From positions 3,596,001 through 3,660,000 of the forward strand of contig NZ_JAPNKA010000001.1 in NCBI RefSeq assembly GCF_026626635.1: DNA of 64,000 bases, written 5' to 3'. Positions within the stretch are counted from its first letter, which is position 1, and every line of letters starts with the position of its first letter. This document shows positions 8,160-16,504 of the stretch, piece by piece. The position numbers and the translations under genes were made by a program. Origin of the DNA: Archangium lansingense. GTDB lineage: Bacteria; Myxococcota; Myxococcia; Myxococcales; Myxococcaceae. The notes under the pieces are model-generated. The model was given only the letters and a program-made list of their open reading frames with translations. It did no database searches and was not told the origin of the DNA.

Positions 8160-8348
8160 ATAGGAGAAATTGGGGCGCTCAGCACTCGGCGCCGACCAAT
8201 ACAGCCGCCCGGCCGTGACATCGATGGCAATCCCCTGCACTGTAGTCTGGTTGGTCACCAGGGTGGTGGCGTTGTAGGTAATGACATACGCCTTGCCGTT
8301 GGGGACATCGAGCGCGATGCCGGCCGGGCTGTGGATGCCGCTGAGCAC
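8160..8348 (-). pseudogene. Fragment of a YWTD/NHL-type repeat protein
   Basis: The frame reads IHSPAGIALDVPNGKAYVI, then VQGIAIDVTAGRLYWSAP. These are two strands-and-turn units of the LDL-receptor class B (YWTD) or NHL propeller type, with the diagnostic YW. It lacks a start and both flanks. It is the first of a run of gene fragments. Confidence 0.45.
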
Positions 8349-8356
8349 CTGCGTTG

Positions 8357-8530
8357 GGTTTCTGGAACGACACCGAAGAGAAGCGGAACGCCGCCGCGCA
8401 GCTCCACGCCATGAAGCGCGTCGCGGATCCTGACGAGATCGCGAACGCGGCCGTCTTCCTCGCGAGCGGGGAAGCGTCCTACATCACCGGAAGCGCCTTC
8501 ACCATCGACGGAGGCGTATCACTCGCGTAG
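8357..8530 (+). pseudogene. C-terminal fragment of a short-chain dehydrogenase/reductase
   Basis: About 57 codons: GFWNDTEEKRNAAAQLHAMK, then RVADPDEIANAAVFLASGEA and YITGSAFTIDGG. This is the classical SDR C-terminus (P/VDEIA...FLAS...ITG...DGG). The Rossmann fold and the catalytic Tyr-Lys part are missing, and no start is visible. Not functional as a dehydrogenase. Confidence 0.75.
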
Positions 8531-8580
8531 TCGGCGCCGGCCGCACCTGCCGTGCGAGCAGCGTGCGGCAAGCTCGAAGG

Positions 8581-8763
8581 CAAGACCAGGGGTACCTGTT
8601 CACGGTGCTGCACTGGTCCGTGGCGACGCCCGTGGACCTGACGAAGTGGCCGGCGCTCTCCGCCTACTTCTCGCGCCTGCGTGAGCGGCCGGCCATCGCG
8701 AAGGCTCTCGGGGAGGAGCGGGTGCTCTACATGGAGGAACTGACGAGGCACAAGGCCGCGTAG
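8581..8763 (+). pseudogene. C-terminal fragment of a glutathione S-transferase
   Basis: About 60 codons reading GYLFTVLHWSVATPVDLTKW, then PALSAYFSRLRERPAIAKAL. This is the C-terminal all-helical domain end of a bacterial GST. The thioredoxin-fold N-terminal half is absent. It follows the SDR fragment by 50 bases and precedes an IS91 remnant. Confidence 0.65.
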
Positions 8764-8776
8764 CGTATATGCGGGA

Positions 8777-8850
8777 GAGAGGCCAAGTTGAGGGAGAGGG
8801 CTGGAGCGCAGGGGCCGAGGAGGGCCGCTGACTGGGGCCGGCCGAGCAGG
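8777..8850 (-). repeat. IS91-associated end repeat, copy A
   Basis: About 74 bp that closely matches 36385-36457 (GAGAGGCC, GAGGGAGAGGGCTGGAG, GGGCCGAGGAGGGCCGCTGA, GGGGCCG, CCGAGCAG in the same order). A shorter copy is at 19431-19475 and a weak one at 58563-58605. Here it lies just downstream of an IS91 transposase remnant read on the minus strand, which suggests it is the element's terminal sequence. Confidence 0.55.
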
Positions 8851-8886
8851 GCTGCCCGTGGGGGTTGAGCCGGTTGGGGTACTCCT

Positions 8887-9371
8887 TCAGTGACACCTCG
8901 AGCGAGCTGAGGTGGCCCCTGCCGCCGGGGCCCGCTGCGCAGGCCGCGTGGGTAGTTCCAAGTGCGCCAAAATAGCGCGCACCCACCAGGTGCCGTCAGG
9001 TACGCCAGCATCTGGCGCCTGCCTCCACACCTCACGCAGGAGAACACGTCCAGGGCGAACGTCCTGCGTAGCAGCCCGGCCTGGTCCAATCGTGGTGTGC
9101 GCTCCTTCTTCGGCTCCTCCACCTTCGCGGCAAAGGACGGGCTCTCCTTCTCCGGCTCCGGCTTCGCCCCTGCTTGGGGGACCAGAAATGGCCGCAGTTT
9201 CGCGCCTGGAGCGAAGACGCCGTGGAACCTCGTCAGGTTTGCCCGAGGCGGAGGCACCAGGGAGGCAAGGCGACAGAGGAGTTCCAGCCCGGTGAAGAAG
9301 AGATGCGTGGTGCCGTCCAGCAGCGGGCGCTTCATCTGCCAGGCGATGCGGCCATCCTGCGCTCGTGACAA
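8887..9371 (-). pseudogene. IS91-family transposase, C-terminal fragment, frameshifted
   Basis: From [20 protein letters not shown] through LVPPPRANLTRFHGVFAPGA to a Cys pair (FSCVRCGGRRQMLAYLTAPG). This is the C-terminal third of IS91/IS801-type (Transposase_32) transposases. A frame change near 8985 moves the tail (RAILAHLELPTRPAQRAPA) into another frame, which stops at 8887. The HUH/Y2 catalytic part is missing. Confidence 0.75.
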
Positions 9372-9418
9372 TCGCTCCAGCGCCAGCGCGCCCCGCGCCC
9401 CATGGCGGCACAGCCGCT

Positions 9419-9766
9419 CACTCGGGCTTCATGATCGCCCAGGTGACGAGCGCGGCCCTCGTCGCCGAGTCGCGCGTGCTGTGCCACCCGGCCTCGGTGG
9501 ACTCCATCCCCTCCTCCGCCGGCCGCGAGGACCACGTATCCATGGGCATGACGGCCGCCCTCAAGGGCCGGCTGGTGGCCAGCCAGGCGCTGGACTTCCG
9601 GCTGCCGGTGAAGGCCGGCCGCGGCCCCCGCGCCGCGCACGAGCTGGTGCGCAGCCGCGTCCCCACCATGGAGAAGGATCGGGAGATCCACCGCGACATC
9701 GAGGCCGTCTGCCAGCTCATCGACTCGGGCGAGCTGATGCGGGTGGTGCGCGCCGCCACGGCGTAG
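9419..9766 (+). pseudogene. hutH: Histidine ammonia-lyase C-terminal fragment, with internal change
   Basis: About 115 codons. The first part ([20 protein letters not shown], then [20 protein letters not shown]) is the conserved C-terminal helical region of HutH, which turns histidine into urocanate. The MIO-forming Ala-Ser-Gly lies far upstream in the family and is absent here. The last 50 codons ([20 protein letters not shown] and on) fit the tail of the family. The gene is cut at its 5' end next to the IS91 remnant. Confidence 0.7.
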
Positions 9767-9906
9767 CGCCCACCCTGGAGAGTTCCAGGGAGACGCGACG
9801 TCAGGGGTCCACGGGCTCGAAGCCATCCCTCAAGTCCGTGGAACTCGGAGTCCAGGCGAGTAGGCTACGGCTCGGAACCGGGGGGTAGGATCCACGGCCG
9901 AGCCGG

Positions 9907-11028
9907 GTGACTCGCATGGAAACCACGACGAACCAAGTAAGAAGCGCGCGGGCCTTTTTCTCCGCCCTTCTCTCTGCCCTCTCTCTCTCGGCGATGGCGC
10001 CCCTCGGCGAGGCCCAGGCCGCGGAGCCCCCCGCGAGCGGAACGCCTTGCTCCAAGAGCGATTACGCGAAGAGTCGGCGGCGCTTCAAGGAGCACTACGA
10101 CGCGGGCAGGTACGCGGAGGCCGTCGAGACGCTCCAGCGCGCGAAGGAGGCGTGCTGGGGAGCTCTGGACACCAAGGACCGGGGCTGGCTGGTGTCCGAC
10201 CTGGGTCTGGCCCAGCTGAAAGCCGGACACCCGGACCGCTGCCTCCAGGTGCTCGACGAGGCGCCCCGGGAGCTCGAGCCCGATTCGCGAGTGGCGAAGG
10301 CCATCACCTTCAACCGGGGGCTCTGCAACGCAGGCCCCACGCAAGGCACCACGGGTACCCCGCAGGCCCGTGAGCTCCCCGTGCAGGTGATGCCGGGGCT
10401 CGACATCTCCTCTCCAACGGAGGCCGCCACGGCCCTGACGCGCGAGTGGAGCTCCCCGTGGGAGCTTCGCGAGGGGAAGCTGCCGAGAAGACGTGCGCGC
10501 GAGCTTCGCCGCTGTACCGACCTGGACGGGGTCGGCAGGAACGACGTCCAATACGAGAACGATCCCGATGCCTACGCGTTCCAGAACAAGGCGCTCGCGT
10601 GCCGGGTCCTGCGGATGATCACCACGGCCCGGCCTTCCCGTGTCAGCCACGTGAGGGACGTGCTCACGATGAAGAAGCCCGACGAGGTGCTCCCGGCCGC
10701 CCTGGCGCCCGCGATCTCCGCCGACGAGCTCGGGGACATCGCACGAGCCCAGCGCGAGGGGCGCTCCTGGCGCGACTACGACGGGACGCTGCGGTTCGAG
10801 GCGGGTCCCCGGGAGCAAAAGTGGCGTCAGCTCTCCGTGAGTGGGGACGACTACGCGGGCTTCGTGGAGTGGTGGGCGACGGGAGACTTCAATGCCGACG
10901 GTTTCGAGGACGTCATCGTCTACCGCAGCATGGGTCCCACCGGCGGCACCGCGGCCGACATCGCCGTGTTCGTCCTGACCCGGACCCGGCCCAAGGGCGT
11001 GTTCGAGGTACTCGAACGTCTGGAATAG
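9907..11028 (+). CDS. Exported protein with FG-GAP-like C-terminus; possible immunity factor
   Basis: 373 residues from GTG 9907; ATG 9916 is equally possible. The signal peptide (ALLSALSLSAMAPLGEAQA) is cleaved near residue 39. A short helical TPR-like region follows (YAKSRRRFKEHYDAGRYAEA, then LVSDLGLAQLKAGHPDRCLQ). The C-terminal part ends in GDFNADGFEDVIVYRS, an FG-GAP/EF-like DxDxDG calcium-type turn. It is the first of four same-strand genes leading to two large peptidoglycan-hydrolase proteins. An exported protein in front of a cell-wall hydrolase is the usual place for an immunity protein, but that role is inference. Confidence 0.75.
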   Translation: MTRMETTTNQVRSARAFFSALLSALSLSAMAPLGEAQAAEPPASGTPCSKSDYAKSRRRFKEHYDAGRYAEAVETLQRAKEACWGALDTKDRGWLVSDLGLAQLKAGHPDRCLQVLDEAPRELEPDSRVAKAITFNRGLCNAGPTQGTTGTPQARELPVQVMPGLDISSPTEAATALTREWSSPWELREGKLPRRRARELRRCTDLDGVGRNDVQYENDPDAYAFQNKALACRVLRMITTARPSRVSHVRDVLTMKKPDEVLPAALAPAISADELGDIARAQREGRSWRDYDGTLRFEAGPREQKWRQLSVSGDDYAGFVEWWATGDFNADGFEDVIVYRSMGPTGGTAADIAVFVLTRTRPKGVFEVLERLE

Positions 11029-11100
11029 TCCCACCCTCTCCGACCGAATTTCCGTGTGCGGCCCGCGTCCCACACCAAGGCTTCAGAAAGGCGATTCCCC

Positions 11101-12009
11101 ATGACCTCTGACAACGAACGTGCTTCTCGCGTCTCCACGGCCAGGCGGTGGACCCTCTCGACCATGTGCGCCCTGGCGATGCTCGGCGCCTCCGGCCAGG
11201 CGCGTGCGGACGATGCACGGCTCTGCGACTCGGACTGGGACAGCCGGAGCCTCGTCATCCAGATTGGCGAGCGGGACAACGACGGCAAGCCGCTGCAGCC
11301 GTACGATCCGAGCCAACCGATGGCCCCCTATGAATTTCCCGGAGATCGTTACCTCTTCCGCGAGAAGGGGATGGTTTATCGGGCGGTGGGCAAGTTCAGT
11401 GACAGAAAGGAAGGCGACGAGGCGCTGAGACAGGTGGAGACCAAGATGACCCACCTCTATACGAATGCCTATCCCCCTTTCCTCTCAAGTCCGGGTGCGT
11501 ATCTGGTGACCGAATCACCCACCTGCAAGATCAACCGTAGAAACCCCGTCATCGACCCCTCCTCCTGGATTCTGGAGAAGAACGGCGTGCTGCTGGTGGG
11601 AACGGACACGAGCTGCACCGACGGCAAGCTCACCAAGAAGGTCACCGTGGTGTCGTGCGATGGGATGAAGAACCTGGTGACCGACTCGGTCACCGCGCCT
11701 TGTGAATCCAATCGGGTCAATACCTGCATCTACCCTGTCGCGCCGGACGTATTCGCATTCGAGCACTACTATTCACAGCCAGGGTCTGGGACTGAAGTGC
11801 GCCTGCGGGTCTATGACGTTCGCAAGAAGAAGCGGCTCCAATCCATCGACAGAAGCAACGGCGAGGGGCCCGACACCGAGCTGATGAACGTCAAGGATGT
11901 CGATAACGACGGCATCCCCGAGATCGTGTTCAGCATCGCGGGCTCCGGCAAGCAGACGTCGATGCTCAAGTGGCGCAAGGGCAAGTTCGTCGAGGTCAAG
12001 ACCCCATGA
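11101..12009 (+). CDS. Exported protein with DxDxDG segment; possible immunity factor
   Basis: 302 residues from ATG 11101. The signal peptide (WTLSTMCALAMLGASGQARA) is followed by the mature start DDARLCDSDWDSRSL. The C-terminal end reads VKDVDNDGIPEIVFSIAGSG, the same FG-GAP-like motif and position as in the preceding gene, though the rest is dissimilar. Its stop overlaps the start of the 1490-residue hydrolase (ATGA), which implies coupled translation and a joint function. I infer a periplasmic partner or immunity protein for that hydrolase. No named family was recognised. Confidence 0.75.
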   Translation: MTSDNERASRVSTARRWTLSTMCALAMLGASGQARADDARLCDSDWDSRSLVIQIGERDNDGKPLQPYDPSQPMAPYEFPGDRYLFREKGMVYRAVGKFSDRKEGDEALRQVETKMTHLYTNAYPPFLSSPGAYLVTESPTCKINRRNPVIDPSSWILEKNGVLLVGTDTSCTDGKLTKKVTVVSCDGMKNLVTDSVTAPCESNRVNTCIYPVAPDVFAFEHYYSQPGSGTEVRLRVYDVRKKKRLQSIDRSNGEGPDTELMNVKDVDNDGIPEIVFSIAGSGKQTSMLKWRKGKFVEVKTP

Positions 12010-15000
12010 GCTATCCCCATCAGGAACCGACGCACGTCTTCAACACCAAAGAAGAGGTCAAGGCGGCCTACGGCGATCCGGTGATCAAGAAGGATCCGTT
12101 CGATCCCGACAGCAATGGCTCCCGGTTCGAGAAGACGTCGAGGGTCTTCGGAAACCCCATTCTCGAGAGCTTCTACAAGAGCGAAATCGTTGCGGTGGAA
12201 CTGCCCGGCATCGGCCCGCAGAAGAGCGCGACGATGAAGGTGTGGATCAACCGCAGACTGGCTCATCTCCTCCTGGCGGCTTTCGAGAAGATCAAGGCCG
12301 AGAACCTGCCCTACGTGATCTACGAGGTGGGGGGATACAACTTTCGCTATAAACAGAACCCCAGCGTCCGGACCGCGATCGAGAACCGCCCCGAATACGC
12401 GGAGCTCAGAACTCAAAAAGACTTCGCGGACTATTGGAACAGCCGTACCGCCGAGCATGACCGCGCGCACGGTTCCTTCCTCGAGATCATTCCGTACTCG
12501 GGTGGCACTTCCGCCAAGAAGGATCTGCTCTCCAATCACTCCTGGGGCAGCGCGATCGACATCAACTGGGGTACGAATCCCTTCAAGGCGGGCTCGCGCT
12601 TCGACATGCCTCGAAGGATCGTGGAGATCATGGCGAACCTCGGGTTTCACTGGGGCGGCTACTACCACGACTACATGCACTTCGAGTACCTGCGTGACAC
12701 CATCGAGGGACTCCCCGATGAGGAGCCGCCGCAGGTGTTCTTCCCGTTCAGCGCGGCGCAGAAGCGCGAATCGCCGCTCAAGTATTACGTGCTGAATGAG
12801 CGCGGGAAGGGAGGCTATTTCCCGCTGGGGCTCCAGCAGAACCTGCACGGGGGTGTGCACCTGGAGCCAGAAGCATCGGAGGCCAAGGTCCCGGTCCAGG
12901 CGGCCATGCCAGGGTACATCGTGGCTGCACGGCTCATGGCTCCAGGGACAGGAGGAGACAATCCCGACGTCCGTTACGTCACGGAGGGACGCCATCTGGG
13001 CTTCGTCCTGGTCCGGCACGAGTTCGTGGGGAAGTCCGCCAACGGCTCCTCGGGCGGGAGCGCGGGAGGACCCGCGGCGGGCAGCGGCGAGCCCGAGAAG
13101 GTCCATCCGCTCTACAGCCTGTACATGCACCTCGCGCCCCCGGCCTGGGGACCGGACACCCAGGGGTTCGAGAAGGCGCCCTGGCTGGCTGCTCTCATGA
13201 AGATGCAGTTCGGCGCGGTGGTCAATCTCGATCCGAACAGCCCCAACGTGGGCAAGACCTTCTGGTCCCAGGAGCCGCTGAACCCGGAGGCGGCGTCCAT
13301 CAAGGTGCATGATCTCAAGGACCCCCTGCCCACCCGGAGCGGGGAGCGCTCCGTTGCCCTGTGCAAGTCCATCCCCGAAGATGTCGAGCAGGCCATCAAG
13401 GCCCTTCAGGAAGGGGCCATCGTCACCTTCGATCGCGCGCTCTTTCCCGTCACCGCGGGTGAGACGATCGGCTTCGTCACCGAAGGCCTTCCCTTCCAAG
13501 CCAGTGCTCCTGCCCCCCGGGGCGTCTCACAGCCGAGGCCGCCGAAGCTGCCGAAATACCTGCATTGGGAGCTGTTCTCCCCCGCCGACAACGAGGGCGG
13601 AATCCAGTTCCTTCGAAACAAGGCTGGAGACTTGAACAACCTGCTCAAGCAGGTCCAGGAAGCGAAGGAGCGGGAGAACAACTTCCTGGAGATGCCTTCA
13701 CCGCAGAACAGCGAAGCCCCCAACGAAATCCAGGAGATTTTCGGGAGCGCGGGGTGGAAGGTCGTCGAAAAGCTGCAGAAAGACACGTACGGCGATGAGG
13801 TTTCGAAGTCCTTCAACGACGGGAAGACATTCTTTTCTAGCGAGGGCAGCACGACCGAGCCCTTCACCTATCCCCTCGATATCACTCTCAAGAATGAACA
13901 CCAGTACAAGGGAGAGGCCGGGGGGAGCTGCATCCTCGAGGTGAGCTACAAGAAGGCGGGAGCCCAGGCTGCCTTCAAGACCGAGAGCATCCAGATCAGA
14001 CCGGACCAGGAGAAGGTCACGCTGAATGTGCCCGCGGAGGCGGACGAGCTCTCGCTCTGGTCACCGCACTTCTTCCTCGACACGCCCACCCCGGCTGCGG
14101 GCGAAAGTCCGCTGACGAAACGACTCGAGAGCCGCTCGGCGCTCTTCAAGAAGGCCGCGGCCCATCGCTGGCGCAATGTCGTGCTGGAGCATGTGAACGA
14201 GTGGACGCCGAAGGGGCTCGAGGCCCAGCTCGACGCCCGCCAGAAGGCCGGGCACGTGGACGCGCTGGTGGACACCAGCAACTCGGAGGCCTTCACGCAG
14301 TGGAAGAAGAATCTCCGGCCGCTGAGCTGGTGGTCCCGCAGGAAGGATGAGCAGGACCCCTTCGGCGAGGTCCCGGTGCTTGGCGCGGAAGCCGAGCAGA
14401 AGAGCATCTTCGGCGAGGGAGACCCGCTGCTGCCCGAGAATGCCCACCTCGTCAACATGCACCCGGTCACCACGCTGTGGTTGATCGACCTCCTCCTCGA
14501 GAAACAGGTCATCGCGCTCAAGAAGTCGTGGCCGCCCGCCACGCTCAAACGCAGCGATAGCACCCAGAAGCCGCTGTTCCTGGGTCTGCTCTGGAAGGAG
14601 CAGGAGCCGCGGGTGGGGATGGAGGTGAATGCCGTCCTGGTGCAGCACGGCTACGCCACCACCGACGGCAGGAACGGAACCGATGTGCTCTTCTGGGCCA
14701 CCGCCCAGGGCGAGGCGAGCGTGCCGCCCGCGCCGCTGATGCTACGCCGCACGCCCTATGTCGAAGGCGTCGCGAAGGCGAACATCCCCTTCCCCTTCTG
14801 GGGCAAGTGGGAGATGCACGCCACCGACGGAGCCGAACAGCGCTTCGCGCCGGTGAACACCGGGGTGACGGCGCTCGAGGTGTCCAAACCCGAGGTCGCC
14901 CAGACCTTCACGCTCGGCAAGGGAGGGGCCGCTCCGGCCGCGGATGGCAAGGTCCGCCCCCTCTCCACTGGGAGTTTCGTCTGTAACACGAACTGGCCTG

Positions 15001-16478
15001 TCGCCCTCGCTGGCTACGTCGTCTTCGATTACTGGCAGGCGGCCAAGAAGAAGCAACCCGACCTGACGACCCCTGCGACCACCAGCGAGCTCGTGATCCC
15101 GGTCGTCGCGAGCAGACCCTCCGACGAAAAGGTGGAGGGAGGCCTCAAGTACAAAGGTAACTTCATCGTGGGGAAGCAGAAGGAGAACCCAAAGGTCACG
15201 ACCAATTACAAGTTCAACGACTTCGCGAAGTCTGGGGTTTTCATGGGCGAGGCGAAGGACTTCCGCCTGTCCGTGCTCCTGGCGAATCGCCTCCAGCAGT
15301 TGCAGGACCTCTGCAAGCCGAAGAAACGCGGGGAAAAGGACATCAAGCTGGTGGTGAAGCAAGTCATTCCCAGCGGTCTCTCCCTCGTCGTCGCTCCCGC
15401 GTCCGAGGGCGACATCGGTACCGTCGTCGACAAGCTTCCGCAGCTTCCCGCCGACGAGCGCTATTCGGCCACACGCGCAGGGTCGGCGATCCGACTCACC
15501 TACACGCCGCCTCCCGCCACCGGTCCCATCGGCTTCCAATTCGATCCGGGTCCAGCCCTGGGGCTCATCGCCGAGAAGGCGCTCTCCTCCGAGGGCGAGA
15601 CGCTTCACGTGCGCCCCCGCTTCATCGCTCCCAACGGCGGGCACACGCTGCTGACCGGGAAGGCCTCTCCCGTGGGTGACCCGATGAAGCTGATCGAGGC
15701 CACGGTGGAGGAAATCAAGGCCGCTTGTGGCAATGATTTCCTCGAGGTCACCGCCGACAAGCTCCTGCCCCCCGTGGCCCGGTTCGAGTTCGGCGAGATC
15801 ACGATCAAGATGGGCGCCGGCAAGGTCCACACGGACGTGCCCCTCTACGGAGACGTCAACCAGTGGAAGGCGGCCGGGCCCATCATCAAGCTCGAGGTCA
15901 TGGGAGAGACGATCCGCCAGGGCACCATCTCGGGCTCGACCCTCAGCGCGGACTGGAACCTGTTCAAGGAGAAGAAAAAGGCCCTCCAGGGCCGTTGGGG
16001 CGGGACGCTCAACTTCTCGGTCGAGCTCTCCCAGCCCGGGAAGGTGGCAACGCCTCCTCCTCCCGCGAAGCCCCTGCAGGTCATGATCAAACCGAGCCTC
16101 GATGAGCTCGCCATCGAGGTCGGACCGAAGAAGATCCTCTTCGTGGGCAAGGCCAGCTTCATGCCCACCGACATCGCCCTCCACATCACCTGCGAGAAAC
16201 TGGATGAAGCGGGCCAGTGGCACGAGGACATGAAGATCACCGAGCTGATTCGCTACACGGTCCCGCTCAAGGACGATCCCTCCCACTACGGGCACTGCAA
16301 GGACACGGGCGTGTTCGAGGCCAATCTGATCAAGGACAAGCTGAAGAAGGCTCCGGGAACGTATCGTTTCACCTGGAGCCCCAAGGGCACCCAGACGGGC
16401 AACACGGTCGACGTCAAGGGCATCCCCGTCGAAGTGAAGTCCGCTCCCGAGCTCAACACCGAAACGTTGGTCCCCTAG
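12006..16478 (+). CDS. Giant M15 peptidase with M23-like segment, probable cell-wall effector
   Basis: 1490 residues from ATG 12006, overlapping the upstream stop. It has no signal peptide. Residues about 60-235 form a VanY/D-Ala-D-Ala peptidase (M15) domain: SNHSWGSAID gives the SxHxxGxAxD zinc motif (H178, D185), and DYMHFEY supplies H225. Residues about 270-400 look like an M23/LytM domain (VPVQAAMPGYIVAA, SLYMHL), but the first zinc motif reads HGGVHLE, so the second site is probably inactive. The remaining thousand residues are beta-rich (many Lys/Pro/Gly turns, HPVTTLWLIDLLLE near residue 820) and unassigned. A cytoplasmic giant with a wall peptidase and exported neighbours suits a contact-delivered effector (type VI or similar); no secretion genes are in the window. 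Confidence 0.85.
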   Translation: MSYPHQEPTHVFNTKEEVKAAYGDPVIKKDPFDPDSNGSRFEKTSRVFGNPILESFYKSEIVAVELPGIGPQKSATMKVWINRRLAHLLLAAFEKIKAENLPYVIYEVGGYNFRYKQNPSVRTAIENRPEYAELRTQKDFADYWNSRTAEHDRAHGSFLEIIPYSGGTSAKKDLLSNHSWGSAIDINWGTNPFKAGSRFDMPRRIVEIMANLGFHWGGYYHDYMHFEYLRDTIEGLPDEEPPQVFFPFSAAQKRESPLKYYVLNERGKGGYFPLGLQQNLHGGVHLEPEASEAKVPVQAAMPGYIVAARLMAPGTGGDNPDVRYVTEGRHLGFVLVRHEFVGKSANGSSGGSAGGPAAGSGEPEKVHPLYSLYMHLAPPAWGPDTQGFEKAPWLAALMKMQFGAVVNLDPNSPNVGKTFWSQEPLNPEAASIKVHDLKDPLPTRSGERSVALCKSIPEDVEQAIKALQEGAIVTFDRALFPVTAGETIGFVTEGLPFQASAPAPRGVSQPRPPKLPKYLHWELFSPADNEGGIQFLRNKAGDLNNLLKQVQEAKERENNFLEMPSPQNSEAPNEIQEIFGSAGWKVVEKLQKDTYGDEVSKSFNDGKTFFSSEGSTTEPFTYPLDITLKNEHQYKGEAGGSCILEVSYKKAGAQAAFKTESIQIRPDQEKVTLNVPAEADELSLWSPHFFLDTPTPAAGESPLTKRLESRSALFKKAAAHRWRNVVLEHVNEWTPKGLEAQLDARQKAGHVDALVDTSNSEAFTQWKKNLRPLSWWSRRKDEQDPFGEVPVLGAEAEQKSIFGEGDPLLPENAHLVNMHPVTTLWLIDLLLEKQVIALKKSWPPATLKRSDSTQKPLFLGLLWKEQEPRVGMEVNAVLVQHGYATTDGRNGTDVLFWATAQGEASVPPAPLMLRRTPYVEGVAKANIPFPFWGKWEMHATDGAEQRFAPVNTGVTALEVSKPEVAQTFTLGKGGAAPAADGKVRPLSTGSFVCNTNWPVALAGYVVFDYWQAAKKKQPDLTTPATTSELVIPVVASRPSDEKVEGGLKYKGNFIVGKQKENPKVTTNYKFNDFAKSGVFMGEAKDFRLSVLLANRLQQLQDLCKPKKRGEKDIKLVVKQVIPSGLSLVVAPASEGDIGTVVDKLPQLPADERYSATRAGSAIRLTYTPPPATGPIGFQFDPGPALGLIAEKALSSEGETLHVRPRFIAPNGGHTLLTGKASPVGDPMKLIEATVEEIKAACGNDFLEVTADKLLPPVARFEFGEITIKMGAGKVHTDVPLYGDVNQWKAAGPIIKLEVMGETIRQGTISGSTLSADWNLFKEKKKALQGRWGGTLNFSVELSQPGKVATPPPPAKPLQVMIKPSLDELAIEVGPKKILFVGKASFMPTDIALHITCEKLDEAGQWHEDMKITELIRYTVPLKDDPSHYGHCKDTGVFEANLIKDKLKKAPGTYRFTWSPKGTQTGNTVDVKGIPVEVKSAPELNTETLVP

Positions 16479-16504
16479 CCACGGCGCGCAGCCGATCTCG
16501 AACC

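Noticed and set aside
11811..16295. Two long minus-strand frames (11811-13499 and 14742-16295)
   Set aside because: Both lie antisense within the M15 peptidase gene and encode no recognisable domain.
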